The notes: generated by a model not told the origin, from the letters alone. 64,000 bases of DNA from Arthrobacter sp. OV608 (GCA_900110595.1 FOEZ01000001.1:372001-436000), one strand, 5' to 3'. Numbered from the stretch's first letter, positions 31,703-40,633 are shown. A program made the numbers and translations.

Positions 31703-34700
31703 AGCGCTTTGTTGAGCACGGCACGGATCCGCTTCTCGGACACTGAATAGGCGGTTCCCAGCTCGACGGCGAAAAGGCTCACCCGGAGCTCCTCGATCAT
31801 CCACCGGACCTGCGCGAGCTCGCCCCCGGCCCGCCGGCCGGGAAGCAGGGCGGACACGGCGTCGTCGTAGTCATCCTCCAGCCGCTGCACCGCTGCCATG
31901 TTCAGGGCGTCGCGCTGGACGTTGCCGGGCAGGCGCTCCAAGCGTTTTTCAATGGCGGCGAGGTAGCGGGGGAGCTGGCTGAGCTGTGCGTAGCCGGTGC
32001 GGGCCACGAAGCCGGGGTAGACCAGTTGCTCCAGCTGGCTCTTGATGTCATTGAGCGCGCTAATGAGGGCCAGGCTGGTGGTGCCCTTGAGCTGCTTTTC
32101 GATCCGCCTGGTGCTGGCGAGGATGCGCTCCACCACCGCCGTCACGCTGAACACGGTATCGATCAGCTCGGCCCGGACCACTTCATACAGCGCGTCGAAG
32201 GACTTCCGGTCCCAGGGGAGTTCGGCCGGCGTGAGCTTGTCGATGGCGGCGAGGGCGCAGTCTGCGATCAGGGCCGAAACGGACCCATGCGGGTTCTGGC
32301 TGAACGTCAGCTTCTCGGTGTTGCTCAGGTGCTCCAGGACGTAGCGGTCCGGAGCTGGAACCCGCAAGGCCAGCAGCCTGATCACGCCGCCGCGCATGGC
32401 ATCCTGCTGCTCGTCAGCGGTCTGGAAAACCCGCAGTGCCACGGACTTGCCTTCGTCCACCAGGGCCGGGTAGCCGGTGACCGTGTGGCCCTTGACGATG
32501 TTGCTGACCTGGCGCTGGATGGTTCCGAAGCTCCACTCAGTCAGGCCCTCCTGCTCCCGGAATCCGGCAGGGGCTGAGCCTGCCGGCACCTGGGCGGGGG
32601 CCTGCGAACGTGAAGCGCCGCCGTCGTCGGACGTTCCTGCGGCGCGACCCGCCTTGCCGCGGGGAGCTGTAGAAGCAGGCGTGGCACCCAGGGATTCGGC
32701 AATGGCGCGGCGGGTGGCTGGCGCCAGCTCCTCCTGCAGCGCCGCGAGGTTCTTGCCCTCACCAAGGACCCTGCCCTTGCTGTCCACAACCTTGAAGGTG
32801 ACGCGCAAATGCGGGGGCACGGCGTCCCAGTTCCAGGAACCGGGCGGAATGATGTGCCCACGGATCCGGCGGAGCGCCAGCTCAAGGGATGGTTCGAGGT
32901 CGTCGGAGGCCGGGTCAAAATCGGACTCCAGCACAGCCACTGCCTGGCGCGCCACATCCGGGGCCGGCACGAAGTTCTTGCGGATCTGCTTCGGCAGGGA
33001 CTTTATCAGGGCCGTCACCAGCTCCACACGCTGCCCGGGGATCAACCAGCGGAACGCCTTGTCATCCAGCTGATTGAGGAACAGGACCGGCACTTCGGCC
33101 GTGACGCCGTCGGACGGATCCGGCGGTGACCCCGGAGCGACCGGATGGAACTCGTAGGTCAGCGGGAGCTCAAAGCCCTTGTGCAGCCAGGTCTTCGGGT
33201 ACGCCGAAACATCCAGGTTGTCCGCGTCATCGCTCAGGAGCAGGGACTTGTCGTAATCGAGGAGGTCCGGGTTCGCCTGCCGGGCTTCCTTCCACCACTT
33301 GTCAAAGTGCCGCTCCGACACCACATCCGGGCCGAGCCGGGCGTCGTAGAACTCGAAGAGCGTCTCGTCGTCCACCAGCAGGTCGCGGCGGCGCATCCTT
33401 GCTTCCAGCTCCTCAACTTCCTGCAGGAGGGCGCGGTTGCGGTGGAAGAACTTGTGGTGCGTTTTCCAGTCACCCTCCACCAAGGCATGCCGGATGAAAA
33501 GCTCCCTGGCGACGACGGGATCGACCCTGCCGTAATTGATCCTGCGCTGGGCGATGATAGGCACACCGTAGAGGGTGACCTTCTCGTAGGCCATCACTGC
33601 GCCTTGGCGCGTGGACCAGTGCGGTTCGCTGTAGCTGCGCTTCACGAGGTCCGGGGCCACCTGCTCCGCCCAGACCGGATCAAATTTTGCCGCCACCCTG
33701 GCCCAGAGCCGGCTGGTTTCCACCAGCTCCGCCGCCATCACGAACGTGGGTGACTTCTTGAACAATGCCGAGCCAGGGAAAATGGCAAACCGGGTGCCGC
33801 GGGCGCCGGCGTATTCGCGCTTGCGTTCGTCCAGGATGCCGATGTGGCTGAGCAGGCCGGACAGCAGGCTGATGTGGACGCCATCGTGGTTGCCCACGGG
33901 GTCCGCGAGGCGCTTGTTGTCCAGGCTGATGCCCAGCGGCCGGGCAAGCTGGCGCAGCTGGGCAAACAGGTCCTGCCACTCGCGCACCCGCAGGTAGTTG
34001 ATGAACTCTGCCCGGCACAGCCTCCTGAAGGCCGAGGAGGAAAGTTCCTGCTGCTTTTCCTGCAGGTAGTTCCAGAGGTTCAGGAAGCCGGTGAAGTCCG
34101 AGTTCTCGTCCTTAAACCGGTTGTGCTTTTCGGCCGCGAGCTGCTGCTTGTCCGTGGGGCGCTCGCGGGGGTCCTGGATGGTGAGGGCCGCCGCCAGGAT
34201 CATCACTTCCCGGACGCAGCCGCGTTTGCCCGCTTCCACGATCATGCGGCCCAGCCGGGGATCCACCGGCAGCTGGGCAAGCTTTTGTCCGACGGCGGTG
34301 AGGCCGCCGCCGCTCTTGGGGCCGCCTTTTCCGTTTTGCGGCGTGGCCGATGCCAGGGCGCCGAGTTCGCGCAGGAGCGTGACGCCGTCGTTAATTGCCC
34401 GTGTTTCCGGCGGCTCCACGAACGGGAAGTCCTCCACATCCTTGGGCCCGCGCGCCACTCCCATGGCGGTCATCTGAAGAATAACGGCGGCAAGGTTGGT
34501 GCGCAGGATTTCCGGATCGGTAAACAGGGGCCGGGACTCGAAGTCTTCCTCAGAGTACAGGCGGATGGCGATGCCGTCCGAGACGCGGCCGCAACGCCCG
34601 GACCGCTGGTTCGCCGACGCCTGCGATACACGCTCGATGGGCAGGCGCTGCACCTTGGTGCGGTGGGAGTAGCGGGAAATGCGGGCCGTGCCCGTGTCGA

Positions 34701-35655
34701 TGACGTACTTGATGCCCGGCACAGTCAGCGATGTTTCCGCCACGTTGGTGGCGAGAACGATGCGCCGCTTGTTGCCGGGATGGAACACCTTGTGCTGTTC
34801 CTGCAGGCTGAGACGGGCGAACAGGGGGAGCACTTCGGTCCCGGCAAGCCTCCGGTTGGACTGGATGCGTGCGTTGAGAGCCTCGGCGGCATCGCGGATT
34901 TCGCGCTCCCCGGAAAAGAACACCAGGATGTCCCCGGGTGCTTCCAGGGCAAGTTCGTCGACGGCGTCACAGACGGCGTCGAGCGGGTCGCGGTCTTCCT
35001 TGAGTTCGTCGTCAGAGGCGTCCTCTTCGTCCGCGCCGGCCGGCGGCTGCGACAGCGGGCGGTAGCGGATTTCCACGGGATACGTACGGCCGGACACTTC
35101 AATGATGGGAGCGGGTTTTTCGGGCGTGCCGAAGTGGTTGGCGAACCGCTGGGGATCGATGGTGGCGGAAGTGATGATCACCTTCAGGTCCGGCCGCTGC
35201 GGCAGGATGCGCTTGAGGTACCCGAGGATGAAGTCGATGTTGAGGCTGCGCTCGTGAGCCTCGTCGATGATGATGGCGTTGTACCTGCGCAGCAGCTTGT
35301 CGCGCTGGATTTCCGCCAGCAAGATGCCGTCGGTCATCAGCTTTACCTTGGTGGCGCGGCTGACCTCGCCGGTGAAGCGGACCTGGAAGCCCACCTCCTG
35401 GCCAATGTCCACGCCCAGTTCCTCTGCGATGCGCTCGGCAACCGTGCGGGCTGCCAGCCGGCGCGGCTGGGTGTGGCCGATCAGGCCGTTCTCGCCCAGG
35501 CCGAGTTCAAGGCACATTTTGGGGATCTGGGTGGTCTTACCGGAGCCGGTCTCGCCGGCGATGATGGTGACCTGGTTCGCTGCGATGGCTGCCATCAGGT
35601 CTTCGCGGCGCTCGGAGACCGGCAGCTCGGCAGGATAGGAAATGTGAAGTGTCAT
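31690..35655 (-). CDS. hrpA: ATP-dependent RNA helicase HrpA
   Basis: DEAH-box helicase of 1321 residues, the normal HrpA length. Walker A is GETGSGKTTQ (about residue 38) and the DEAH motif is IIDEAHERSLN. TSATI is motif III, and the second RecA domain contains VLATNVAETSLTVPG and QRSGRCGRV (motif VI). A helicase-associated domain, an OB fold and the long DUF3418 region typical of HrpA follow. The ATG at 35655 (MTLHISYPAEL) was chosen. The frame continues 107 codons further upstream, but that part overlaps another gene and shows no conserved sequence. It may act in rescue of collided ribosomes, as shown for E. coli HrpA. Confidence 0.93.
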   Translation of the reverse strand: MTLHISYPAELPVSERREDLMAAIAANQVTIIAGETGSGKTTQIPKMCLELGLGENGLIGHTQPRRLAARTVAERIAEELGVDIGQEVGFQVRFTGEVSRATKVKLMTDGILLAEIQRDKLLRRYNAIIIDEAHERSLNIDFILGYLKRILPQRPDLKVIITSATIDPQRFANHFGTPEKPAPIIEVSGRTYPVEIRYRPLSQPPAGADEEDASDDELKEDRDPLDAVCDAVDELALEAPGDILVFFSGEREIRDAAEALNARIQSNRRLAGTEVLPLFARLSLQEQHKVFHPGNKRRIVLATNVAETSLTVPGIKYVIDTGTARISRYSHRTKVQRLPIERVSQASANQRSGRCGRVSDGIAIRLYSEEDFESRPLFTDPEILRTNLAAVILQMTAMGVARGPKDVEDFPFVEPPETRAINDGVTLLRELGALASATPQNGKGGPKSGGGLTAVGQKLAQLPVDPRLGRMIVEAGKRGCVREVMILAAALTIQDPRERPTDKQQLAAEKHNRFKDENSDFTGFLNLWNYLQEKQQELSSSAFRRLCRAEFINYLRVREWQDLFAQLRQLARPLGISLDNKRLADPVGNHDGVHISLLSGLLSHIGILDERKREYAGARGTRFAIFPGSALFKKSPTFVMAAELVETSRLWARVAAKFDPVWAEQVAPDLVKRSYSEPHWSTRQGAVMAYEKVTLYGVPIIAQRRINYGRVDPVVARELFIRHALVEGDWKTHHKFFHRNRALLQEVEELEARMRRRDLLVDDETLFEFYDARLGPDVVSERHFDKWWKEARQANPDLLDYDKSLLLSDDADNLDVSAYPKTWLHKGFELPLTYEFHPVAPGSPPDPSDGVTAEVPVLFLNQLDDKAFRWLIPGQRVELVTALIKSLPKQIRKNFVPAPDVARQAVAVLESDFDPASDDLEPSLELALRRIRGHIIPPGSWNWDAVPPHLRVTFKVVDSKGRVLGEGKNLAALQEELAPATRRAIAESLGATPASTAPRGKAGRAAGTSDDGGASRSQAPAQVPAGSAPAGFREQEGLTEWSFGTIQRQVSNIVKGHTVTGYPALVDEGKSVALRVFQTADEQQDAMRGGVIRLLALRVPAPDRYVLEHLSNTEKLTFSQNPHGSVSALIADCALAAIDKLTPAELPWDRKSFDALYEVVRAELIDTVFSVTAVVERILASTRRIEKQLKGTTSLALISALNDIKSQLEQLVYPGFVARTGYAQLSQLPRYLAAIEKRLERLPGNVQRDALNMAAVQRLEDDYDDAVSALLPGRRAGGELAQVRWMIEELRVSLFAVELGTAYSVSEKRIRAVLNKALAPA

Positions 35656-35756
35656 AGCTGCTGCAAGTCTACTGCGGGAGCCCGGGCTTCCCGTTTCGAC
35701 CCTATGCAGCTGTTCGACCCCGAGGGCTTGGTGGTGCGGTGGTTCGGTGGGTGGTT

Positions 35757-35924
35757 CTAGAAAATGCGGAGTGTGTAGTTGGAGCTGGGAAGGTCCAGGG
35801 CGGACCAGGCTTCGTGGGATTCCACGGGAGGTGTATGTCCCCGGCCGTCGCGCAGGAGCGCTGAAACGGTGGCGGCGAGGACAACGAGCAGGAGGACGAT
35901 GAGGAGGGTTATGAGGATTTCCAT
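35757..35924 (-). CDS. Small single-span membrane protein
   Basis: A 55-residue protein with one hydrophobic segment (about residues 3-24, ILITLLIVLLLVVLAATVS). A short polar tail ends in YTLRIF. I recognise no family. The ATG at 35924 directly begins the membrane segment, and GAGG elements precede it. It lies between hrpA and the divergent GlxA-type gene. The codon pattern looks coding, but the evidence is limited to the reading frame and the clean membrane segment. Confidence 0.55.
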   Translation of the reverse strand: MEILITLLIVLLLVVLAATVSALLRDGRGHTPPVESHEAWSALDLPSSNYTLRIF

Positions 35925-35959
35925 GCCTCCATGCTTCTCCTGTCCAGGACCAAGAAAAA

Positions 35960-35996
35960 GTGGCAGAAATGCCCAAACAGCTATAATTCCTGCCAC
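35960..35996 (+). promoter_or_regulatory. GlxA-type gene promoter with inverted repeat
   Basis: TATAAT (35982-35987) is a consensus -10. GTGGCAG (35960-35966) and CTGCCAC (35990-35996) form a perfect 7-bp inverted repeat, 30 bp centre to centre, that brackets the -10 and the expected transcription start. This suits an autoregulated AraC/GlxA-type factor. Confidence 0.65.
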
Positions 35997-36005
35997 AATG
36001 GACGC

Positions 36006-36974
36006 ATGCTGAAATCAGTAGCAGTCATCGTGGTTCCCAACTTCTCGATGTTCGAATTCGGCACTGCATGTGAAGTGTTCGGAATCGACAGATCTGGCCG
36101 GGGGAGTGGCGTCCCCGCCTTTGACTTCCGCGTGTGTACGCCCAATCCCGGCAGCGTGCGGCTCAAGAACGGCCTGTCCATGAACGTGGAGCTTGGCCTC
36201 GAAGCCACCGCCGACGCCGACCTGGTCATCATGGCGCCGTACGGCAGGGACGATGAGCTCCCTGAATCGGTCCTGGAAGCCCTGCGCGCTGCCGATGCCA
36301 GGGGAGCGTGGGTGATGTCCATCTGCTCCGGAGCTTTTGCCCTTGCCCGCGCCGGGCTCCTGGACGGCAGGCGCTGCACCACGCACTGGCACTATTCAGG
36401 CCAGCTGGCCGCCCAGTACCCGCAGGTGCAGGTGGACGAAAACGTCCTCTATGTACAGGACGGCAACATCATCTCCTCTGCCGGCACTGCCGCCGGGATC
36501 GACGCCTGCCTGCACCTGGTCCGTGTGGAACTGGGTGCGCAGGTGGCCGCCGCCATTGCCCGTGACATGGTGGTTCCGCCGCACCGGGACGGCGGCCAGG
36601 CCCAGTTCATTGACCGGCCCATGCCCACCTGTGGCTCGGCACCGATGGAGGAACTCCTTCGGTGGATGGTGGAGCATCTGGACCGTGAGCACACTGTAAA
36701 TGAGTTGGCGGCCCGGGTGCACATGTCCGCCCGGACGTTTGCCAGGAAGTTCAGGTCCGAAACCGGCGCAACCCCGGCGGCCTGGCTTAATTCCCAACGG
36801 GTGCTTCGGGCCCAGGAGCTGCTCGAATCGAGCGACCTGAATATCGAGGAAATCGCACGGGAGGCCGGCTTCGGCCATCCGGTGCTGCTGCGCCACCACT
36901 TCGCCAAAGTCCTGGACACCAGCCCGCAGTCCTACCGCAGGGCTTTCCGTGGCCAGCTGGAGGAAGCGGTTTAG
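36006..36974 (+). CDS. GlxA family transcriptional regulator (DJ-1/PfpI + AraC HTH)
   Basis: A 322-residue regulator. The N-terminal DJ-1/PfpI-like domain (1-190) has the Cys-containing elbow MSICSGAFALARAGLLDGRRCTTHW. The C-terminal AraC/XylS HTH pair (about 225-315) has TVNELAARVHMSARTFARKF and NIEEIAREAGFGHPVLLRHHF. The family is named after GlxA and includes regulators of amine and quaternary-ammonium use, such as GbdR and CdhR. The inducer here is unknown. The ATG at 36006 was chosen because the longer frame runs into the promoter. Confidence 0.88.
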   Translation: MLKSVAVIVVPNFSMFEFGTACEVFGIDRSGRGSGVPAFDFRVCTPNPGSVRLKNGLSMNVELGLEATADADLVIMAPYGRDDELPESVLEALRAADARGAWVMSICSGAFALARAGLLDGRRCTTHWHYSGQLAAQYPQVQVDENVLYVQDGNIISSAGTAAGIDACLHLVRVELGAQVAAAIARDMVVPPHRDGGQAQFIDRPMPTCGSAPMEELLRWMVEHLDREHTVNELAARVHMSARTFARKFRSETGATPAAWLNSQRVLRAQELLESSDLNIEEIAREAGFGHPVLLRHHFAKVLDTSPQSYRRAFRGQLEEAV

Positions 36975-36999
36975 CCGTTCCGCTCCTCGGCGGCAACCT

Positions 37000-37311
37000 T
37001 CACTGGTCTCCTGCCCGCAATTCCTCAGCGGCAGCCCTGGTGCTGTCCACCAGCACGCGCCATGGGCCGGTGACCGCCTGCTCAGGAAGGGCGGCCCGAC
37101 GCTGGCCCGCGCGGATGGAGTAGATGAACCGGTCCGGCTGGGCTCCGGAGAATTCTGCTGCGGCTGCCCTCGGTGTCCGCGGGACGGCGTCCCACGGACA
37201 TGCTTCCACAATGGGCTGCCACTGGTTCCTTGCCGTCTCGGACTCAGCGTTGACAGTCCAAACCCGGGTCATCGCCGCGATGCCGCCGGTGCGTTCCACA
37301 CTGATCTTCAT
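37000..37311 (-). CDS. Emfourin-like inhibitor of M4 proteases
   Basis: A 103-residue protein starting MKISVERTGGIAAMTRVWTV, the conserved start of emfourin, the inhibitor of protealysin. It also has WQPIVEACPWD and a basic/aromatic FIYSIRAG strand, and no signal peptide. The gene lies 64 bp downstream of a protealysin-like M4 gene on the same strand. In known cases the two are cotranscribed, and the inhibitor keeps the protease in check. Function is inferred from sequence resemblance and this pairing. Confidence 0.78.
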   Translation of the reverse strand: MKISVERTGGIAAMTRVWTVNAESETARNQWQPIVEACPWDAVPRTPRAAAAEFSGAQPDRFIYSIRAGQRRAALPEQAVTGPWRVLVDSTRAAAEELRAGDQ

Positions 37312-37375
37312 GGCCTGGTTCCTGGGTGGTGCCTCGGGCCTGGTGGCCCGAAGAACGGCACAGCCAGGCAACCCG

Positions 37376-38419
37376 TTAAAGCTTGACCTTCACAGTTTCC
37401 CACGCGTTCCGCACGGCGTCATGCTCTTTTGATCCGGAACCGAAAAGCTCGGTGGCAGCAGCCGCAGTGGCGCGGGCGAAGACGGTGAAGGTGGCGCCGG
37501 AGGGCAGAGAACCTCCGGTGAGCGTCTCGTACCAGATGCGCCCTGGGGTGTCCCACGCGTTGCCGCCCAGCTGTTCGGCCAGCACGCAAAACGCGCGGTT
37601 GGGGATGCCGGAATTGATGTGAACGCCGCCGTTGTCGGCGCTTGTCTTTACGTACGAGTCCATGGAATCCGGCTGCGGATCCTTGCCCAGCACGTCGTCG
37701 TCGTACGCAGTTCCCGGAGCCTTCATAGAGCGCAACGCCTGTCCCTGAACCTGCGAGGTAAAGAGGCCCTCACCAATCAACCAGCTGGCTTCGGCGGTTG
37801 ACTGGTTCCTGACATACTGCTCCACGAGGGCGCCGAACACGTCCGACATCGATTCGTTGAGCGCACCGGCCTGGTTCCGGTACAACAGCCCGGCTGAATA
37901 CTGGGTGACCCCGTGCGCAAGCTCGTGACCGATGACAGTGAGGGACTTGGTGAAGCGCTCAAAAACTTCGCCGTCACCGTCACCGAAGACCATCTGCGTG
38001 CCGTCCCAAAAAGCGTTGTCGTACAGCTTGCCGAAGTGAACGGTGGCGTTCAACGGCAATCCCCGGCCATCGATCGAGTTCCTGCCGAAGACGTCCGCAT
38101 ACAGCCGGTGCGTATGGCCGAGCCCGTCATAGGCTTCGTCCGCTGCCGGATCTCCGGTAGCGGGCTCGCCTTCCTTGCGGACGAGTTTGCCGGGAAGGAC
38201 TTCTGAACCCGCGGCGTCGAAAACGGTGCGGTTCGATGGTCCCGGTTTTGCCTGGCGCACTCCCGCGGGGGCCTCGGGAGCAGCCTGGGTACGTGCTGCC
38301 TGGACCGAGCGGACATGACCCAGTGCTTCCCTGGCTGCCCTCGCTGCCGCGGAGAATTCGGGCGCGTCCTGCCTGGCAAGACGACGCAACAGGTAGGGCG
38401 GAATGATGGAGCAGTACAT
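37376..38419 (-). CDS. Protealysin-like M4 metallopeptidase
   Basis: A 347-residue thermolysin-family protease. The N terminus MYCSIIPPYLLRRLA is the PPYLL motif of the short protealysin-type propeptide. There is no signal peptide, so it is likely cytoplasmic or released without Sec. The catalytic zinc site is H165-E166-x2-H169 (HELAHG) with E189 in GALNESMSD. DNGGVHINSGIPNRAF forms the C-terminal active-site region. The ATG at 38419 follows AAAGGGG. The open frame extends upstream by 358 codons, but that part is antisense to the HNH gene. The emfourin-like gene follows. Confidence 0.93.
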   Translation of the reverse strand: MYCSIIPPYLLRRLARQDAPEFSAAARAAREALGHVRSVQAARTQAAPEAPAGVRQAKPGPSNRTVFDAAGSEVLPGKLVRKEGEPATGDPAADEAYDGLGHTHRLYADVFGRNSIDGRGLPLNATVHFGKLYDNAFWDGTQMVFGDGDGEVFERFTKSLTVIGHELAHGVTQYSAGLLYRNQAGALNESMSDVFGALVEQYVRNQSTAEASWLIGEGLFTSQVQGQALRSMKAPGTAYDDDVLGKDPQPDSMDSYVKTSADNGGVHINSGIPNRAFCVLAEQLGGNAWDTPGRIWYETLTGGSLPSGATFTVFARATAAAATELFGSGSKEHDAVRNAWETVKVKL

Positions 38420-38585
38420 GTGAGACCCCTTTGCTTCTGTTGGTGTGAACAGCCTACGAGGGGGCACCGACAAAGCGGTGGAGCAGGCAGGGCCACGCCG
38501 ACAATGCATCTGCACACTGCGTCGGAGTCTGCCGCCTGCAAGTGTTTGCTGGCCGGTTTCATCGGGCGCACAGAGGCGTCTGGTT

Positions 38586-38608
38586 TTGTCAGACCCCCTC
38601 ACGATGAT
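38586..38608 (+). promoter_or_regulatory. PafBC-like (RecA-NDp) promoter, copy 1
   Basis: TTGTCAGAC followed by 8 bases and GATGAT resembles the actinobacterial DNA-damage promoter TTGTCRGTG-N8-TANNNT. The -10 ends 6 bases before the ATG at 38615, which implies a leaderless message. The TTGTCA lies inside a GTCTG-N7-CAGAC inverted repeat. Confidence 0.6.
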
Positions 38609-38614
38609 GGGGCT

Positions 38615-40609
38615 ATGGAAACGAACTCGGCGGTGGTGCAGGTGGAGGAGGTCGCTGGTGCGCTCGCTGCGTGTTCGGAGGCGTCTGGTTTTGTCAGACC
38701 CTCGCAGGATGATGGGGGTATGGAAACGAACTCGGCGGTGGTGCAGGCGGAGGCGGTGGTTGATGCTTCGGTCGCTGCGTTTATGGCTGCACTGAGAGGT
38801 CAGGATACTGCTGGGTCCGGCCCGGATGCTGCGAGGTCCTGCCCGGATACCTCCGGCGCTGTTGGTGGCACCGCTGGTGTTGAGCCGTTGGGGTTTGATG
38901 ATCCGGTGCAGCGGTTGGCTGATGCGGCGGTGGATGTTCTCGCGGCGCTGGGCCGGTCGGAGGCGAAGATCGCGGCGGTGAAGGCGCTGGCGGTTGCAGT
39001 CCTTGCCGGGGCCACGAAGGCGTTGAACGGTCCGGCGTCGTCTCCTTATGAGGCGTCGGCGCAGGAGCGGAGCCTGGTGGCTGAGGTCGGGTGTGCGCTG
39101 GCGATCGGCGACCGGGCCGCGGGTGCGCTGCTGGCAGAGTCCCACGCGTTGACCACGTCGTTGCCGCGGGCGTTGGCGGCGTTGCAGGCCGGGACGATGT
39201 CTTGGGCGCACGCCCGGACCATGGTGGAGCAGACCTCCTGCCTGGACCCTGCTGCGGCGGCGGCGTTGGAGGCCCATTTCTTGGACCCGGATGCGCCGGG
39301 CGCGGCCCGCGGGTGCCCGGTCGGGGAAATGCCGGCGTACCGGTTCAAGGCCAGGGCCAGGACCTGGCGGGAACGCCACCACCCTGAAAGCCTGGAAAAA
39401 CGCCACGCCAAGGGTGTGGCGGACCGGCGGGTGGAGTACTGGCCGGACAACGACGGGATGGCCTGGGTCGCTGCACTCCTGCCAGCAGACCATGCCTCAG
39501 CAATCTGGAACCGGCTCACCGCCATCGCCCGCGGCAAGCAAGGCCCCACCGAGCCCCGCAGCCTGCCCGAGATTAAAGCCGACACCTTCACCGAATCGCT
39601 CCTGAACACCGGCACCACAGCCGGCGACAATGGCGGCGGCGGCCGCGGGGCTGGCGATGACATCAGCGCAAGCGGTGTCAGCGATGGTGCTGACAGGACC
39701 GGCGGGCACGCCAGTGCCGGGAACGACGAGACGGACAATACTGGCGGCGACAGCAGTGTCGGCAGTTGCGGGGCTAACGACGCGGGTGGCGGCGAATTTG
39801 CCGGTGATGGAAGCGGTGCAGGAACAGCGTCCGGCCCATTCTCGGGGATCCGGGCGCAGGTGCTGGTCACGGTGCCGGTGTGCTCGCTGATGGGAATGAC
39901 CGACGAGCCGGCGGTGCTGGACGGGCACGGACCCATCCCGCCTTCGATGGCACGCAGGCTCGTCGCCGATGGCGCGGCCTCGTTCTACCGGGTTCTGGTG
40001 GATCGGCGGGATGGGGCGCCGCTGGAGATCGGCCGCACGAACTACCGGGTGAGCAAGGCGATGCGGAACTGGCTTCGGTTGCGGGACGGCAAATGCCCGT
40101 TCCCCGGCTGCAACAACAACTCGCTCGACAACGAGGCTGACCATATCCTGGCCTGGCATCAGGGCGGCAGCACCGGGATCAGCAACCTGGGACAGCCCTG
40201 CCCGAAACATCACAAGCTGCGCCACACGAGCGGCTGGAAACCCACCCCGGCCAGCAAAACCGAACCACCCGGCTGGACCTCACCCACCGGCAGGCACTAC
40301 AAAAGCGAACACCAGGACTGGGAACCACCCCACTGGCCAGACTCCGCCGTGCCGGAAAGCATCCGCGCCTTCGATGACCTCCTCGACCAATGGGAACCGG
40401 CCGATGACCTTGCCGGAGTACCGATACCGCCGGAGGACCCTTCCGAAGTCTGTCCTCCGCCGGACGAACCACCTTTCCCCCATGAACTTTTTCAAGATGA
40501 GATTCCAGAAGAGACCTTCGCGGACTGGTTCCTGTCGGGAGACAGCCCGCCCAACGACCCGCTATCACCCCTGCTAACCCAACCCTGTAGGCCGGCCACC
40601 TGGGGTTAG
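38615..40609 (+). CDS. DUF222 / HNH endonuclease-domain protein (13E12 type)
   Basis: A 664-residue protein from the first ATG, or 629 from the duplicated ATG at 38720. A DUF222 domain covers most of the N-terminal two thirds (AHARTMVEQTSCLDPAAAAALEAHFLDP and GMAWVAALLPADHA). A Gly/Asp-rich low-complexity insert of about 70 residues follows, then a C-terminal HNH domain (CPFPGCNNNSLDNEADHILAWHQGG and CPKHHKLRH) and an acidic Pro-rich tail. The family is abundant in actinobacteria (REP13E12) and its biological role is not settled. The promoter resembles damage-inducible ones. The stop codon lies in a short direct repeat. It diverges from the M4 gene. Confidence 0.87.
   Translation: METNSAVVQVEEVAGALAACSEASGFVRPSQDDGGMETNSAVVQAEAVVDASVAAFMAALRGQDTAGSGPDAARSCPDTSGAVGGTAGVEPLGFDDPVQRLADAAVDVLAALGRSEAKIAAVKALAVAVLAGATKALNGPASSPYEASAQERSLVAEVGCALAIGDRAAGALLAESHALTTSLPRALAALQAGTMSWAHARTMVEQTSCLDPAAAAALEAHFLDPDAPGAARGCPVGEMPAYRFKARARTWRERHHPESLEKRHAKGVADRRVEYWPDNDGMAWVAALLPADHASAIWNRLTAIARGKQGPTEPRSLPEIKADTFTESLLNTGTTAGDNGGGGRGAGDDISASGVSDGADRTGGHASAGNDETDNTGGDSSVGSCGANDAGGGEFAGDGSGAGTASGPFSGIRAQVLVTVPVCSLMGMTDEPAVLDGHGPIPPSMARRLVADGAASFYRVLVDRRDGAPLEIGRTNYRVSKAMRNWLRLRDGKCPFPGCNNNSLDNEADHILAWHQGGSTGISNLGQPCPKHHKLRHTSGWKPTPASKTEPPGWTSPTGRHYKSEHQDWEPPHWPDSAVPESIRAFDDLLDQWEPADDLAGVPIPPEDPSEVCPPPDEPPFPHELFQDEIPEETFADWFLSGDSPPNDPLSPLLTQPCRPATWG
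38691..38713 (+). promoter_or_regulatory. PafBC-like (RecA-NDp) promoter, copy 2
   Basis: The same TTGTCAGAC-N8-GATGAT arrangement, 6 bases before the second ATG at 38720. It lies inside the coding frame of the longer form. Confidence 0.6.
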
Positions 40610-40633
40610 CGGATTAGGGGTTAGCGGGTTAGC
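40573..40633. repeat. Short direct and inverted repeats at the end of the HNH gene
   Basis: GGGGTTAGCGG occurs at 40602-40612 and again at 40617-40627. GCTAACCC (40573-40580) is the inverse of GGGTTAGC (40603-40610) and could form a hairpin around the stop codon. There is no T run. Confidence 0.6.

Larger units (their letters stand above)
38573..38757 (+). repeat. Tandem 105-bp duplication covering promoter and start of the HNH gene
   Basis: Positions 38573-38652 are repeated at 38678-38757 with an offset of exactly 105 bases (35 codons). Each copy has GTCTG-N7-CAGAC, then GATGAT, then the same ATG GAA ACG AAC start. The second copy is in frame with the first. Confidence 0.9.

Noticed and set aside
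33844..35760. A 638-codon open frame on the plus strand opposite hrpA.
   Set aside because: Antisense to conserved helicase motifs, with no ribosome site and no domain.
35656..35976. Upstream extension of the hrpA frame.
   Set aside because: No conservation to HrpA N termini and it runs through another gene and a promoter.
38420..39493. Upstream extension of the M4 protease frame by about 358 codons.
   Set aside because: The extension is Arg-rich, lies antisense to the HNH gene and precedes a clear propeptide start.
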